In this document: positions 1 through 11,100 of the stretch, one piece after another | Layout: each line of letters opens with the position of its first letter | Numbering within the stretch: the first letter of the stretch is position 1 | Assembly: GCF_026870175.2 (NCBI RefSeq) | Contig: NZ_CP113977.2 | Span: 1,984,001-2,048,000, forward strand | Reading direction: 5' to 3' | DNA from: Flavobacterium aestivum | GTDB taxonomy: Bacteria; Bacteroidota; Bacteroidia; Flavobacteriales; Flavobacteriaceae | Length of the DNA stretch: 64,000 nt | Program-made: the position numbers and the translations under genes | The notes under the pieces: model-generated | Databases searched by the model: none | Told to the model about the DNA's origin: nothing | What the model saw: only the letters and a program-made list of their open reading frames with translations

Positions 1-216
1 GTGTATTATTTGTTGGAAGAGTTTTTTTGTTTATAGTTTTTTGTAAAAAAAGGATGATTTGTTTTTTTAATAAGGTTAAACCATTAAAAATCACGTAAAT
101 ATCACTAAAAGTGGGTATTGTGTATGCCAATAATAGAGCTTAATCTTGTGCGAAATTATATACACCTAACAATTAGTACGAAAAAAAGTACTTTTTAAAT
201 TAAAAGCCAAGAAAAA

Positions 217-1878
217 ATGAAAAAAAAACACTTAGTCCCCCTAGTGTTTTTCCCCCTCCTGATGCACTCTCAGGACATACTTTGGGAAAAATCATATGGA
301 GGCAAACATGCAGACTATCTTTTTGATGCACAACCCACAGCCGATTATGGTTTTATACTGGCTGGGAGTTCCCTCTCTGACAAAAGCGGAAACAAAACCG
401 ATAACAATCATGGTGATCTGGATTACTGGATTTGGAAAATGGATGAAAAAGGCGAGCTCGATTGGCAAAAAAGCATCGGAGGCAGCGGATTCGATTTATT
501 ACAAAGTATAAAAAACACCTCAGACGGTGGTTTCATTCTTGCCGGCACCTCCAGCTCATCAAAAGATTTTCAGAAAAAAGATAGCTGTAGAGGCATAACA
601 GATTTTTGGGTAGTTAAGCTTAATGCCAAAGGCGAAGAGCAATGGCAAAGAACCATAGGCGGCAGCGGTCAGGACGAACTGGTATGCGCCTTTCAGACCA
701 AAGATGGCGGTTATATGCTAGGAGGTTCCTCCAGCTCAAGTCCGGCTGAAGAAAAAAATGCTATCCACACAATACCATTAGACGCTAAACCTGATTTGTG
801 TGCCAAATCCGAAAAAAGCCGTGGGAATATGGACTATTGGATTGTTAAACTCGACAAAGCTGGAGTTGTCGAGTGGCAAAAAACATACGGTGGGGAATAT
901 GCAGATGTGCTGAGAAGCATGGAACAAACCACAGATGGAGGCTATACCTTGGGTGGGTATTCTAATTCTTCTCGCTCAGGTGATAAATCGGAGGCTAATA
1001 GCGGAATTGGTGATTACTGGATTCTAAAAATTGATAGCGTAGGAAAAATTGAATGGCAAAAAACCTATGGTGGCAATGGAGACAATCAATTGTACGTGAT
1101 TCATCAAACAGAAGATGGAGGCTATATAGCTGGAGGGAATTCGAACAGTACATCACCTCTTACTACTTTAGGAGGCAATGTGAGTAATGGAACCGATTAT
1201 TGGGTTCTAAAACTGGATGAAAAAGGCGAGGTTCTTTGGAGCAAAACCTACGATTTTGGGAAAGTCGACATCTTGACTTCATTGGTCGAGAATAAAGACC
1301 ATACCTATCTCATTGGCGGATATGCCCAAAGTGAAAACAAACAACCAAGAGAAGGTTTGGTCGGGAAAGCAACTAGCCTTGTAAACAAAGACAAAGAAGG
1401 AATTAATGACTACATCGCCTTAAAAATTGATAAAAAAGGCGAAGAAACCTGGAAAAAAACAGTAGGAAGCGGCGGAGAAGACATACTGCGTAAACTAATA
1501 GAAACAAGAGATGGTGGCTATCTTATGGCAGGAACCTCAAACTCCAACGCCTCTAAGGATAAAAACGGAAATATAGGCGGAAATGATTTTTGGGTTGTAA
1601 AGCTCAAAGACAAAACCAAACTCGAGAAAGTAAAAACAAGTGTAGAGGCCATTCCTAATCCCGCACAGGCATTTACCAACATTATCATAGGCTATGATTT
1701 TGAAGACGGAACTGCTACCGTAGTTGATATAGCAGGCCGTATACTACAACGATTCCCTGTCAAAGAGCGAACCGTCCCTATAGATTTAAGCCTCTATCCC
1801 GAAGGAATTTATGTAGTGAACATAAAAACCAATGTGCAGAGTGATGGAGTGAAAGTAATAAAAAAAGGAAAAAACTAA
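217..1878 (+). CDS. T9SS-sorted secreted repeat protein
   Basis: A 553-aa protein with an N-terminal signal peptide (hydrophobic stretch ending near MHSQD). It contains about seven units of roughly 60-70 residues, each with the pattern W-x-K-T/S-Y/I-GG followed later by DGGY/F-x-x-AG and DYW-x-x-KLD. Such repeats are common in Bacteroidota surface proteins and probably form a beta-propeller-like or beta-rich fold. The last ~75 residues look like a type A T9SS C-terminal sorting domain: a PNPA motif, then VDIAGR and a terminal GIYVVNI segment with a basic tail. It should therefore cross the outer membrane through the type IX system. It lies 10 bp upstream of the YD-repeat gene and may be co-transcribed with it. 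The exact function is unknown. No cysteine protease, lectin or nuclease motif is visible. Confidence 0.85.
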   Translation: MKKKHLVPLVFFPLLMHSQDILWEKSYGGKHADYLFDAQPTADYGFILAGSSLSDKSGNKTDNNHGDLDYWIWKMDEKGELDWQKSIGGSGFDLLQSIKNTSDGGFILAGTSSSSKDFQKKDSCRGITDFWVVKLNAKGEEQWQRTIGGSGQDELVCAFQTKDGGYMLGGSSSSSPAEEKNAIHTIPLDAKPDLCAKSEKSRGNMDYWIVKLDKAGVVEWQKTYGGEYADVLRSMEQTTDGGYTLGGYSNSSRSGDKSEANSGIGDYWILKIDSVGKIEWQKTYGGNGDNQLYVIHQTEDGGYIAGGNSNSTSPLTTLGGNVSNGTDYWVLKLDEKGEVLWSKTYDFGKVDILTSLVENKDHTYLIGGYAQSENKQPREGLVGKATSLVNKDKEGINDYIALKIDKKGEETWKKTVGSGGEDILRKLIETRDGGYLMAGTSNSNASKDKNGNIGGNDFWVVKLKDKTKLEKVKTSVEAIPNPAQAFTNIIIGYDFEDGTATVVDIAGRILQRFPVKERTVPIDLSLYPEGIYVVNIKTNVQSDGVKVIKKGKN

Positions 1879-1888
1879 GAGAACTACA

Positions 1889-4800
1889 ATGAATAGAATA
1901 TATACTACCAACAACAGGATTCAATATGTTTTTTTCCTGTTGTTCATTTTTGCATGTCTAAATGCAATTGCGCAAGATACAGCTAAGTTCCTTCCCAACA
2001 TAACTCCACCGTCTCCTACTGCAGGAGAATTGGGTAAATATGGTAATGTTCCTGTTGGAATGTTTACCGGAGCCGCCAATATTTCGGTTCCGCTAATCAC
2101 CTTTAAGACTAAAGATTTAGAATCTCCCTTATCGCTTTTTTATGGTTCCAACGGAATTAAGGTCGATGAAGTTGCCTCGAATGTAGGATTGGGTTGGAAT
2201 CTTAATTTTGGAGGAGTAATCACCAGAACCGTAAGGGATAAAGCCGATGATAATCTAACAGGAGTTTACCCACCTGATAATTTATCTACTGCTACCAATG
2301 CAGAAAGAGTACAATTTTACAAAGCTGCCGGACAGGATAATGCCGATACGGAAAGAGATCAGTATTCTTTTAACTTTAATGGCAACTCAGGGAAATTTGT
2401 ATATGATAAAAACAATGAACCGGTTTTAGTAAACCATCAAAAGATTAAAATACAGAAGACTGGAACTAATAATACAGATTTTCTATTGACCACCACCAAC
2501 GGGGTCAAATATTATTTTACGGAAAAAGAAATGACCACATTCAGGAGCCAAGGTGAAGGGCATTCAATAATAAGTGGTAGTGTAACGGCATGGTATTTAA
2601 GCAAAGTAGTACATCCCAACGGATCAGAAATATATTTTGTCTATGATGATACGAATATGGATTATACGGCATCCAATTCTCAAACACTTACCTTAACCTA
2701 TCCGCAAATACAAAATGATTGCAATGGGGTCCCCTATACCAGTGCTCCGACTCTTAGCGGTATTGTTTCCCATAATATGACCGTTTTAGGAAAAAGAGTG
2801 AATAAGATATACAGTAATAACAGCAGTGATGGTTATATCTTATTTGCTTATACGACTTCGGGCGTTAATGAGGAAGTCGATGGCAATAGCAAAATTAATA
2901 CGATCACCCAATTCAACGCTAATGGGCTTGTGATTGAAAAAATAAATTTCAATTATTTAAAAACAGTCAATGAGCGTGTTTTTCTACAAAACATTACATT
3001 TATAGACCCTTCTAAAAAATATGCTTTTGAGTATGTTAATCAAACAGAGTTTCCTAGAAGACTCGCAACAGGTCAGGATCATTGGGGATATTATAATGGG
3101 AAAAACAGTAATACCAATCTAGTACCTAAAAACATAAGAGAGTATGGTTTAAGTGATATTGATTATAAAGGGGCTGATAAAGAACCCAATGCAGCTTTTG
3201 CCAAAATGGGTTTGCTCAGTAAAATTATTTATCCCACCAAGGGATATACAGAGTTTGATTATGAAAGCAACACCTATTGGGGAGACAAAACGACTTATCC
3301 AGCAAAATCAGAAGGGAACATTGATCTTTCCTTTTTAGATGAAAATAATGATAATTTGGATGATAGTCCTGAGGAAGGTTTTCTTACTATTACCTCCCCT
3401 ATTAATCAGAGAGTTGAGCTTACTGGTTATGTTAATTATGTTAGCAGGGAAGCTCCTAGATATGATCAGTATGGTAACCCTATACCGGATCCGTATGATA
3501 CTGGGCATTATGATGCTTCCATACAAATGAGTACTGTTGATCCTTCTACAACTTTTTTGGGTTTTTATGATATTACCCAGTTTGGAACACCTCATTATTA
3601 TCAAGGCAGTTTTACCTTTATAAAGAAAGTGACTAATCGTGTTTATTTTGATGCCGAAGCAGGTAAAACCTATAAAATTAAACTTCTTAAAAACGGAATT
3701 CGTATTTCTGCTACTCTAAAGGCGACCTATTATGCTACCCTTCCTGTAACTACAGCTACCAATATAGAAACGGGTGGTGTCAGAATTAGATCTACCAAAG
3801 ACATAGCGGAGCCAACTGCCAGAGCCAACTACAAACACTATTATTATGCCCCGAAGAGTGATCTCACCCATTCCTCAGGGAATCAAGGAAAAATTCCTTT
3901 ATATCTGGATCTTTCCGTTCAGAGAAGGATGTGCGAAATAACCAGTGGACATGTGGGTTGTCTATATGTAAATATTACTAATCTTGTGGCTACCTCCAGT
4001 AGTGTAATTTCTTTGTTTGACACGGGCAGTAGCAATTGTTTTTATAAGTATGTAACCATTAGTGAAGGTGGAGATGCTTTTGAGAATGGCGGAGAAACCA
4101 AAGAATTTATTGTCAATAGAGATGATTTTGGTAATCCCATTTTAGGAAATGATATTAAAAGTGCCCCACTCACCAATTTTGGCTGGGACAACGGTCTGGA
4201 AATAAAATCGCAGGTATTACAGAAAAGAAATGGTGGAACTTTAGTGGTTGTAGCCGAGAATGAAAACAACTATAAATTGGATCCTTCTTATAGCAATGAA
4301 ATAAAAGGGTATAATGTTCGAAAAGATTTCAATGAACTCTGCCCCAATGTACAGACTGTCGAAAATTTAAGTATTGTCGAATATGCAACAAAATCATATT
4401 GGTTTTATCTGCAATCGTCAGTGTCCAGAAAATATGATCTAAACGGATTAAATCCGGTTGAAACAACAACTACCTATGGGTATAATAATCCATCCCATCT
4501 GCAGCTCACATCGCAAAGTACCAAATCCTCCTTAAAGGAAACTTTAGAAACCAAGTATTATTATCCTCTGGATTTGGCTATGGCGTCAGAACCTTTTGTA
4601 CTGGATATGATCGCAAATAATAGAATTGATACTCCTCTGAAAACAGAAACCTTTAGGGATAATACAAAACAATCTGAGCAAAAAACAGAATATGCCAAGG
4701 ATGCCACAACTAGTAATTTGCTATTGCCAAAGTTTATTTATGCCGCAAAATTTCCTAATTCCTTGTCTACAGCTAATTCACTGGAAAGAAAAATTACATT

Positions 4801-5149
4801 CGACAAATACGATGAAATTGGAAATATTCTCCAATATACCTTAGAGAGCGGAACACCAGTGGCCATTATCTGGGGATACAATAAAACCAAGCCAATTGCC
4901 AAAATTGAAAATGCAACTTACGATCAGGCTAGTGCTGCATACACGACAAATGACAATATATTTAGAAACAGTTTACCAAATGCGATGATTACTACTTATA
5001 CCTATATTCCTTTGGTAGGAATAAAAACAATTACAGATCCTAAAGGACAGGTTACTACTTACGATTATGATGACTTTAACCGTTTAAAACTTATGAAAGA
5101 CAGTCAGGGAAAAATTGTAACAGAAAATCAATATCATTATAAAAACTAA
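1889..5149 (+). CDS. Exported YD-repeat/Rhs-family protein, N-terminal-type partner
   Basis: A 1086-aa protein with a signal peptide (hydrophobic core ending at NAIAQD). The mature N-terminus (PSPTAGELGKYG, then VGLGWNLNFGGVITR) is the typical start of Bacteroidota Rhs/SpvB-like shell proteins. The C-terminus carries YD-type strands (TTYDYDDFNRLKLMKDSQGK). There is no Rhs-associated core and no toxin domain, so the chain stops where a full Rhs protein would continue. The next gene begins 10 bp later with its own signal peptide and continues with DUF6443, Rhs strands and core. Inference: the two products assemble one YD-repeat shell, comparable to the TcB/TcC split of insecticidal toxin complexes. 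It is not a frameshift, because both genes have independent starts and signal peptides. Confidence 0.85.
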   Translation: MNRIYTTNNRIQYVFFLLFIFACLNAIAQDTAKFLPNITPPSPTAGELGKYGNVPVGMFTGAANISVPLITFKTKDLESPLSLFYGSNGIKVDEVASNVGLGWNLNFGGVITRTVRDKADDNLTGVYPPDNLSTATNAERVQFYKAAGQDNADTERDQYSFNFNGNSGKFVYDKNNEPVLVNHQKIKIQKTGTNNTDFLLTTTNGVKYYFTEKEMTTFRSQGEGHSIISGSVTAWYLSKVVHPNGSEIYFVYDDTNMDYTASNSQTLTLTYPQIQNDCNGVPYTSAPTLSGIVSHNMTVLGKRVNKIYSNNSSDGYILFAYTTSGVNEEVDGNSKINTITQFNANGLVIEKINFNYLKTVNERVFLQNITFIDPSKKYAFEYVNQTEFPRRLATGQDHWGYYNGKNSNTNLVPKNIREYGLSDIDYKGADKEPNAAFAKMGLLSKIIYPTKGYTEFDYESNTYWGDKTTYPAKSEGNIDLSFLDENNDNLDDSPEEGFLTITSPINQRVELTGYVNYVSREAPRYDQYGNPIPDPYDTGHYDASIQMSTVDPSTTFLGFYDITQFGTPHYYQGSFTFIKKVTNRVYFDAEAGKTYKIKLLKNGIRISATLKATYYATLPVTTATNIETGGVRIRSTKDIAEPTARANYKHYYYAPKSDLTHSSGNQGKIPLYLDLSVQRRMCEITSGHVGCLYVNITNLVATSSSVISLFDTGSSNCFYKYVTISEGGDAFENGGETKEFIVNRDDFGNPILGNDIKSAPLTNFGWDNGLEIKSQVLQKRNGGTLVVVAENENNYKLDPSYSNEIKGYNVRKDFNELCPNVQTVENLSIVEYATKSYWFYLQSSVSRKYDLNGLNPVETTTTYGYNNPSHLQLTSQSTKSSLKETLETKYYYPLDLAMASEPFVLDMIANNRIDTPLKTETFRDNTKQSEQKTEYAKDATTSNLLLPKFIYAAKFPNSLSTANSLERKITFDKYDEIGNILQYTLESGTPVAIIWGYNKTKPIAKIENATYDQASAAYTTNDNIFRNSLPNAMITTYTYIPLVGIKTITDPKGQVTTYDYDDFNRLKLMKDSQGKIVTENQYHYKN

Positions 5150-5159
5150 AAACAGAATT

Positions 5160-8100
5160 ATGAAAAAAAATATATTTATCTTCTTTTTACTGCTTTTAAC
5201 TTCTATAGGATATTCTCAAAGTATTAAAAAAGCGTCAGTTACACCTACACCTATGGTAGCACCACCTGACGGAGGAGGAACTGGCACAAAGTATACATGG
5301 TATGAAGATTATGATGAAGACAGTTTTGGGAATCCAGCCATAACTATTTTAAGCTCTACCAAACCATTCGGTTTTGTGAGCAACAAAACCGATTTAGATG
5401 ATAATAATCCTTACATTACCAACATACCCCCTACCCAATATTTTTATCAGGATGCAGATGGTGACACTTTTGGGAATCCAAACTCAGCAGTTTTCTATAG
5501 TAAAAAACCTCCGGGTTATGTAACCAATAATAATGACTGTAACGACGCAGATGGGACATTAAATCCTAATACCGTATGGTATCGGGATGCCGATAGTGAT
5601 GGGTATGGTAACAACGGTATTACAGCAATCCAATGTGCACAACCCGCAGGCTATGTGCGTAATGGAGCTGATTATAACGATGCAACTGCCAATATCAACA
5701 ATATAGCACCACGCACTTTTTACAGAGATGCCGATGGGGATGGTTTTGGGAACCCCACAGTAAGCGTTTACTATAGCAATCAGCCGGCAGGCTATGTTAC
5801 CAATAACTCGGATTATAATGATGGCACTCCAAATATTACCAACATTGCCCCTCAAACCTTTTACCGTGATGCCGATGGGGATGGTTTTGGTAACCCTAGT
5901 GTAACAGTCTATTACAGTGTGAAACCAGCAGGCTATGTAACCAATAATAGTGACTGTAATGATGGGGATATTACAACAAACCCCAATACAGTTTGGTATA
6001 GTGATAACGATAGGGATGGTTTTGGAGCCGGATCCGGAGGAACAACAGTTTTAAGTTGTACCCAACCGGCAGGTTATGCACGGAATGCCCAAGATTGTAA
6101 TGATTATGATAGCGAATTAAACCCTAATACGGTTTGGTATAGTGATAACGATAGGGATGGTTTTGGTACAGTAAGTGAACTTGTAGGATGTGCAGCGCCT
6201 CCCAATCATAATTATGTACTCAAAGGCGGAGATTGTGACGATAATAATATAAATATAAATCCACTTACAATGTGGTATCGCGATGGCGATGGCGATGGTT
6301 TTGGTTCAAGTACCAATTTTACAAAAAGCTGTACACAACCGGCAGGCTATGTTCGTGAGTCTGGTGATTGCGATGATGGAAATAGGTTCATAAAACCTAA
6401 TACTATCTGGTATTATGATAACGATGGCGACGGACACGGATCCGGATCGCAAACTAAACAAAGTTGCACAAAACCAGAAAAATATGTTGATAAGGCAGAC
6501 GATTGTAATGACTACGATGTAACGGTATATACCGTTAAACTTTGGTATTTTGATAAAGATGGTGATACTTTTGGAGATCCGGCTAACTCTATTTCTAGTT
6601 GCGACCAACCCTATAAGTATGTACTAAATAAATCCGATTTAGATGACAATAACCCTTACATGACCAACATAGCTCCCACACAATATTTTTATCAGGATAT
6701 AGATAATGATACTTTTGGGAATCCCAACTCAGCAGTTTTTTACAGCATAAAACCTCCGGGTTATGTAACCAATAATTTGGATTGTAATGATAATAATGGT
6801 GCTATAAAACCAACTACAGTTTGGTATCGTGATGGCGATCATGATGGTTTTGGTACAGGTTCAATTACCACAACCGGTTGTATACAACCTACAGATTATG
6901 TATTAAACGCATCAGATTATGATGATACAACTGCAAATATTACCAACATTGCCCCACAAATCTTTTACCGTGATGCCGATGGAGATACTTTTGGCAGCCC
7001 TAATGTAACGGTATACTACAGTGTAAGACCGGCAGGCTATGTAACCAATAATAGTGATTGCAATGATGGGGATATCACAACAAACCCCAATACAGTTTGG
7101 TATAGTGATAACGATAGGGATGGATTTGGAGCCGGATCTGGAGGAACAACAGTTTTAAGTTGTACCCAACCGGCAGGTTATGCACGAAATGCCGAAGATT
7201 GTAATGATTATGATAGCGAATTAAATCCTAATACGGTTTGGTATCATGATACAGATGGAGATGGTTTTGGTACAGTAAGTGAACTTGTAGGATGTGCAGT
7301 ACCTCCCAATCATAATTATGTGCTCAAAGGCGGGGATTGTAACGACAATGACGTTACGGTAAATCCGGGTGTAATCTGGTATCGCGATGCCGATGGCGAT
7401 GGTTTTGGTGTCAGTACCAATTTTATAAAAAGCTGTACACAACCAGTAGGCTATGCTCGTCAATCTGCTGATTGTGATGATGGAAATAAATTGATAAGAC
7501 CGGATACTACTTGGTATTATGATAACGATGGCGACGGACATGGGTCTGCATCACAAACTCTGCAAAGTTGTACAAAACCGGAAAAATATGTCAATAAATC
7601 AGATGATTGTAATGACTACGATGTAACAGTATATGCCGTTCAGCGTTGGTATTATGATGAAGATGGCGATAGTTTTGGAGATGCAGCGAACTCTTTTTCA
7701 AGTTGCGACCAACCCTATAAACATGTCCTAAATAACTCCGATTATAACGACACAACCGTAAATATCACCAATATTGCCCCACAAACCTTTTATCAGGATG
7801 CTGATGGGGATAGCTTTGGTAATCCAAATGTAAGTGTTTACTATAGTGTAAAACCAGCGGGATATGTGACCAATAATTCAGATTACAACGACACAACCGT
7901 GAATATCACTAATATCGCTCCGCAAACCTTTTATCAGGATGCTGATGGGGATAGCTTTGGTAATCCAAATGTAAGTTTATACTATAGCGCAAAACCAGCG
8001 GGATATGTAACCAATAATTCCGATTATAACGACACAACCGTAAATATCACCAATATTGCCCCACAAACCTTTTATAAGGATATTGATGGGGATGGTTTTG

Positions 8101-11100
8101 GGAACTCTAACGTGACTGTTTACTATAGCATCCAACCTACAGGATATGTAGCTAATAATACCGATTGTGATGATGCGAACGGTCAACTAAATCCTAACAC
8201 AAAATGGTATGCTGACAATGATTTAGACCAATTGGGTGACCCCGCTAGTTTTGTACAACAATGTACGCAACCTCCCGGGAATTATGTCGCCAATTACTCG
8301 GATAATTGCCCAACTATAGCAGGAACAAGTCCTGATTGTGGTAGCTTGGCATCACCTTCATCAGACTACAATTATGTTATAACTACGACTTATAAAGAGC
8401 CTACCGAAACTATTTTGCAGAACCCAGCTCCTGAAAAAGCCTTAGTAAATATTACCTATTTTGATGGACTGGGAAGACCCGTACAACAAATTGCCAATAA
8501 GCAATCGACAGAAGGAAAAGATATTATAACCTCTATCGGCTACGATGATTTTGGCAGACAAACCAAGGAATACCTGCCTTATGCCGCAGCTTCCAGTAAT
8601 ATGGCTTATGATTTAAATGCTGTAACAAATGCCATCGGTTTTTACAGTAATGAGAAATATGAAAATACGGCAAACCCTTTTTCTGAAAAGAAACTAGAAT
8701 CTTCTCCCCTAGGCAGAGTCATAAAACAAGCCGCTCCGGGAACCGATTGGGCTATGGATAGCGGTCACGAAATCAAAATGGCTTATCAGACCAATACGGA
8801 TTCTGAGGTAAAATTGTATCGCGCTACCGCTAACTGGAACGCGGGAGCTGGGGTATTCGATATTGCCTTGTCTGAGGATGGCACTTACGCCGCCAACGAA
8901 CTAATCAAAACCGTTACTTTTGATGAGAACAGTTCGGCTAATCCTACCGAAAGCGGTGGTAGTACCGTTGAGTTTAAAAATAAAGAGGGTAAAATAATTC
9001 TAAAGAGAACCTACGAATCAGGAACCAAGCACGATACACATTATGTTTACGATACTTACGGAAATCTAACCTATGTAATTTCGCCAAAGGCTGACGGTGC
9101 AATAAATCAGGAAGTTCTGGACGGATTGTGTTACCAATACAAACATGATTATCGCAACCGTTTGGTCGAGAGAAAATTACCGGGCAAACAATGGGAGTTT
9201 ATAGTATATGACAAACTCGACCGACCTGTGGCTACAGGTCCTGCAAATTCGCCTTTTAAAGATGATACAGCAGTGGGCTGGTTAATCACTAAATACGATG
9301 CTTTTGGCAGACCGATTTATACAGGCTGGTCAAATTCTACTGCGAATGCTTCGAGCCGAACTACCTTGCAAAATGCTCAAAATACCGCCACAGTTTTGTT
9401 TGAGACCAAACAAACTTCGGGAACTATAGATGGGATTCAGGCTTTTTATACGAATGCTGTTGCTCCAACCAATATTAAACTCCTAACGGTTAATTATTAT
9501 GATAATTATGCATTTCCTAATGTGGGAACTGTTCCTACCACTATACAAGGTCAACCCGTTTTGGCTAATGCCAAAGGTCTCGCAACCGGTAGTTGGACAA
9601 GAGCGCTTGGCTTGGCATCTGCAATTTCAGGAGAAACTACCAGTACTTTTTATGACAGTAAAGCCAGACCAATAGGCAGTTATTCTCAAAATCATTTGGA
9701 TGGATATACCAATACTGACAGTAAATTGGACTTTGGCGGAAAACCATTGTATACCATAACCAAGCATAAACCCATGAGTGGTAGTACTGAGCTTGTCGTA
9801 AAAGAAGAATTCACCTATTCTCCGCAAGACCGTTTGCTCACACATACCCATCAAATAAATGGTGGTGCTATTCAGCTATTGGCAGACAATACCTATGATA
9901 AATTGGGACAACTGACCAGTAAAAAAGTAGGGAACAATAGTGGTATGCCTTTGCAAAAAGTAGATTACAGCTATAACATTCGCGGCTGGATGACTAAAAT
10001 CAATGATGTTGCTAATCTGCAACAAAACACAGACCCTAAAGATTGGTTTGCTTTTGCGATAAACTATAACAAACCTACCACTAATGCTAGTGTAAAACCG
10101 TTGTATAATGGTAATATTGCCGAAACATTCTGGCGATCTAACTCTGATGGTACCTTCCGTTCCTATGGGTATCAATACGATGATCTGAACCGATTAAAAA
10201 AGGCTATTTATCAAAAACCAGGGGAAAACATTCCGGTTTCGGGTGCCTATAATGAGAGTTTGAGTTATGATAAGAATGGTAATATTCTGTCTCTGCAAAG
10301 ATTTGGCGGTAGTGATACGCCTTCTATCATTTTTCAGATTGATGATTTAACCTACGATTACAGCAATGCGAACTCTAACCAACTTACCAAAGTAACCGAT
10401 GGTTCTATGGGGAATGACAATCAGGGTTTTATTGATGGTAACAAAACGGGTGATGACTATAATTATGATGCCAATGGAAACATGATTACGGATAAGAACA
10501 AGAACATTACTGGGATTGTATACAACCATTTGAATCTTCCTACTAAAATAACATTTGGAACTGGAAATTCTATTGCCTATATTTACAACGCAGCTGGGTT
10601 AAAACTGGAAAAAAAGGTAACTGATAACGGAATCATTACCCAAACTAAATATTTGGGTGGGTATCAGTATAAAGACAATGTGTTGCAGTTTTTCCCAACG
10701 GTGGAAGGTTATGTAGAGCCTAACGGAAGTTCTTTCAAATACGTGTATCAATACAAGGATCATTTAGGGAATGTGCGATTGAGTTACGAGGATGCCAATG
10801 GTGATGGCACTATTACTAGTTCAGAGATAATCGAGGAAAGTCACTACTACCCTTTCGGTCTTAAGCATAGCGGGTATAATGCTGTGGTCACTTCCACCAA
10901 TCCTGCTCAAAAATATAAATTTCAAGGACAGGAACGTCAAGATGAGCTGGGACTGAACTGGGACAGTTTTAAGTGGAGAAATTACGATTATGCAATTGGT
11001 AGATTCATGTCAATTGACCCACTTGCAGAAGAGTATGCTTATAACTCAACTTATGCTTTTGCTGAGAATAAAATTGGTATGGGTAGAGAGTTAGAAGGAT

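Noticed and set aside
5559-7541. Antisense open frames over the acidic repeats (about 5559-5855, 6306-6608, 7221-7541, 7977-8186)
   Set aside because: They mirror the repeat codon pattern of the sense gene, give Ile/Val-rich low-complexity products and have no start context.
5298-8320. Regularly spaced repeats that could look like a CRISPR array at first glance
   Set aside because: The repeats are continuous coding sequence, diverged, and of ~135-bp period, with no unique spacers; they encode acidic protein repeats.
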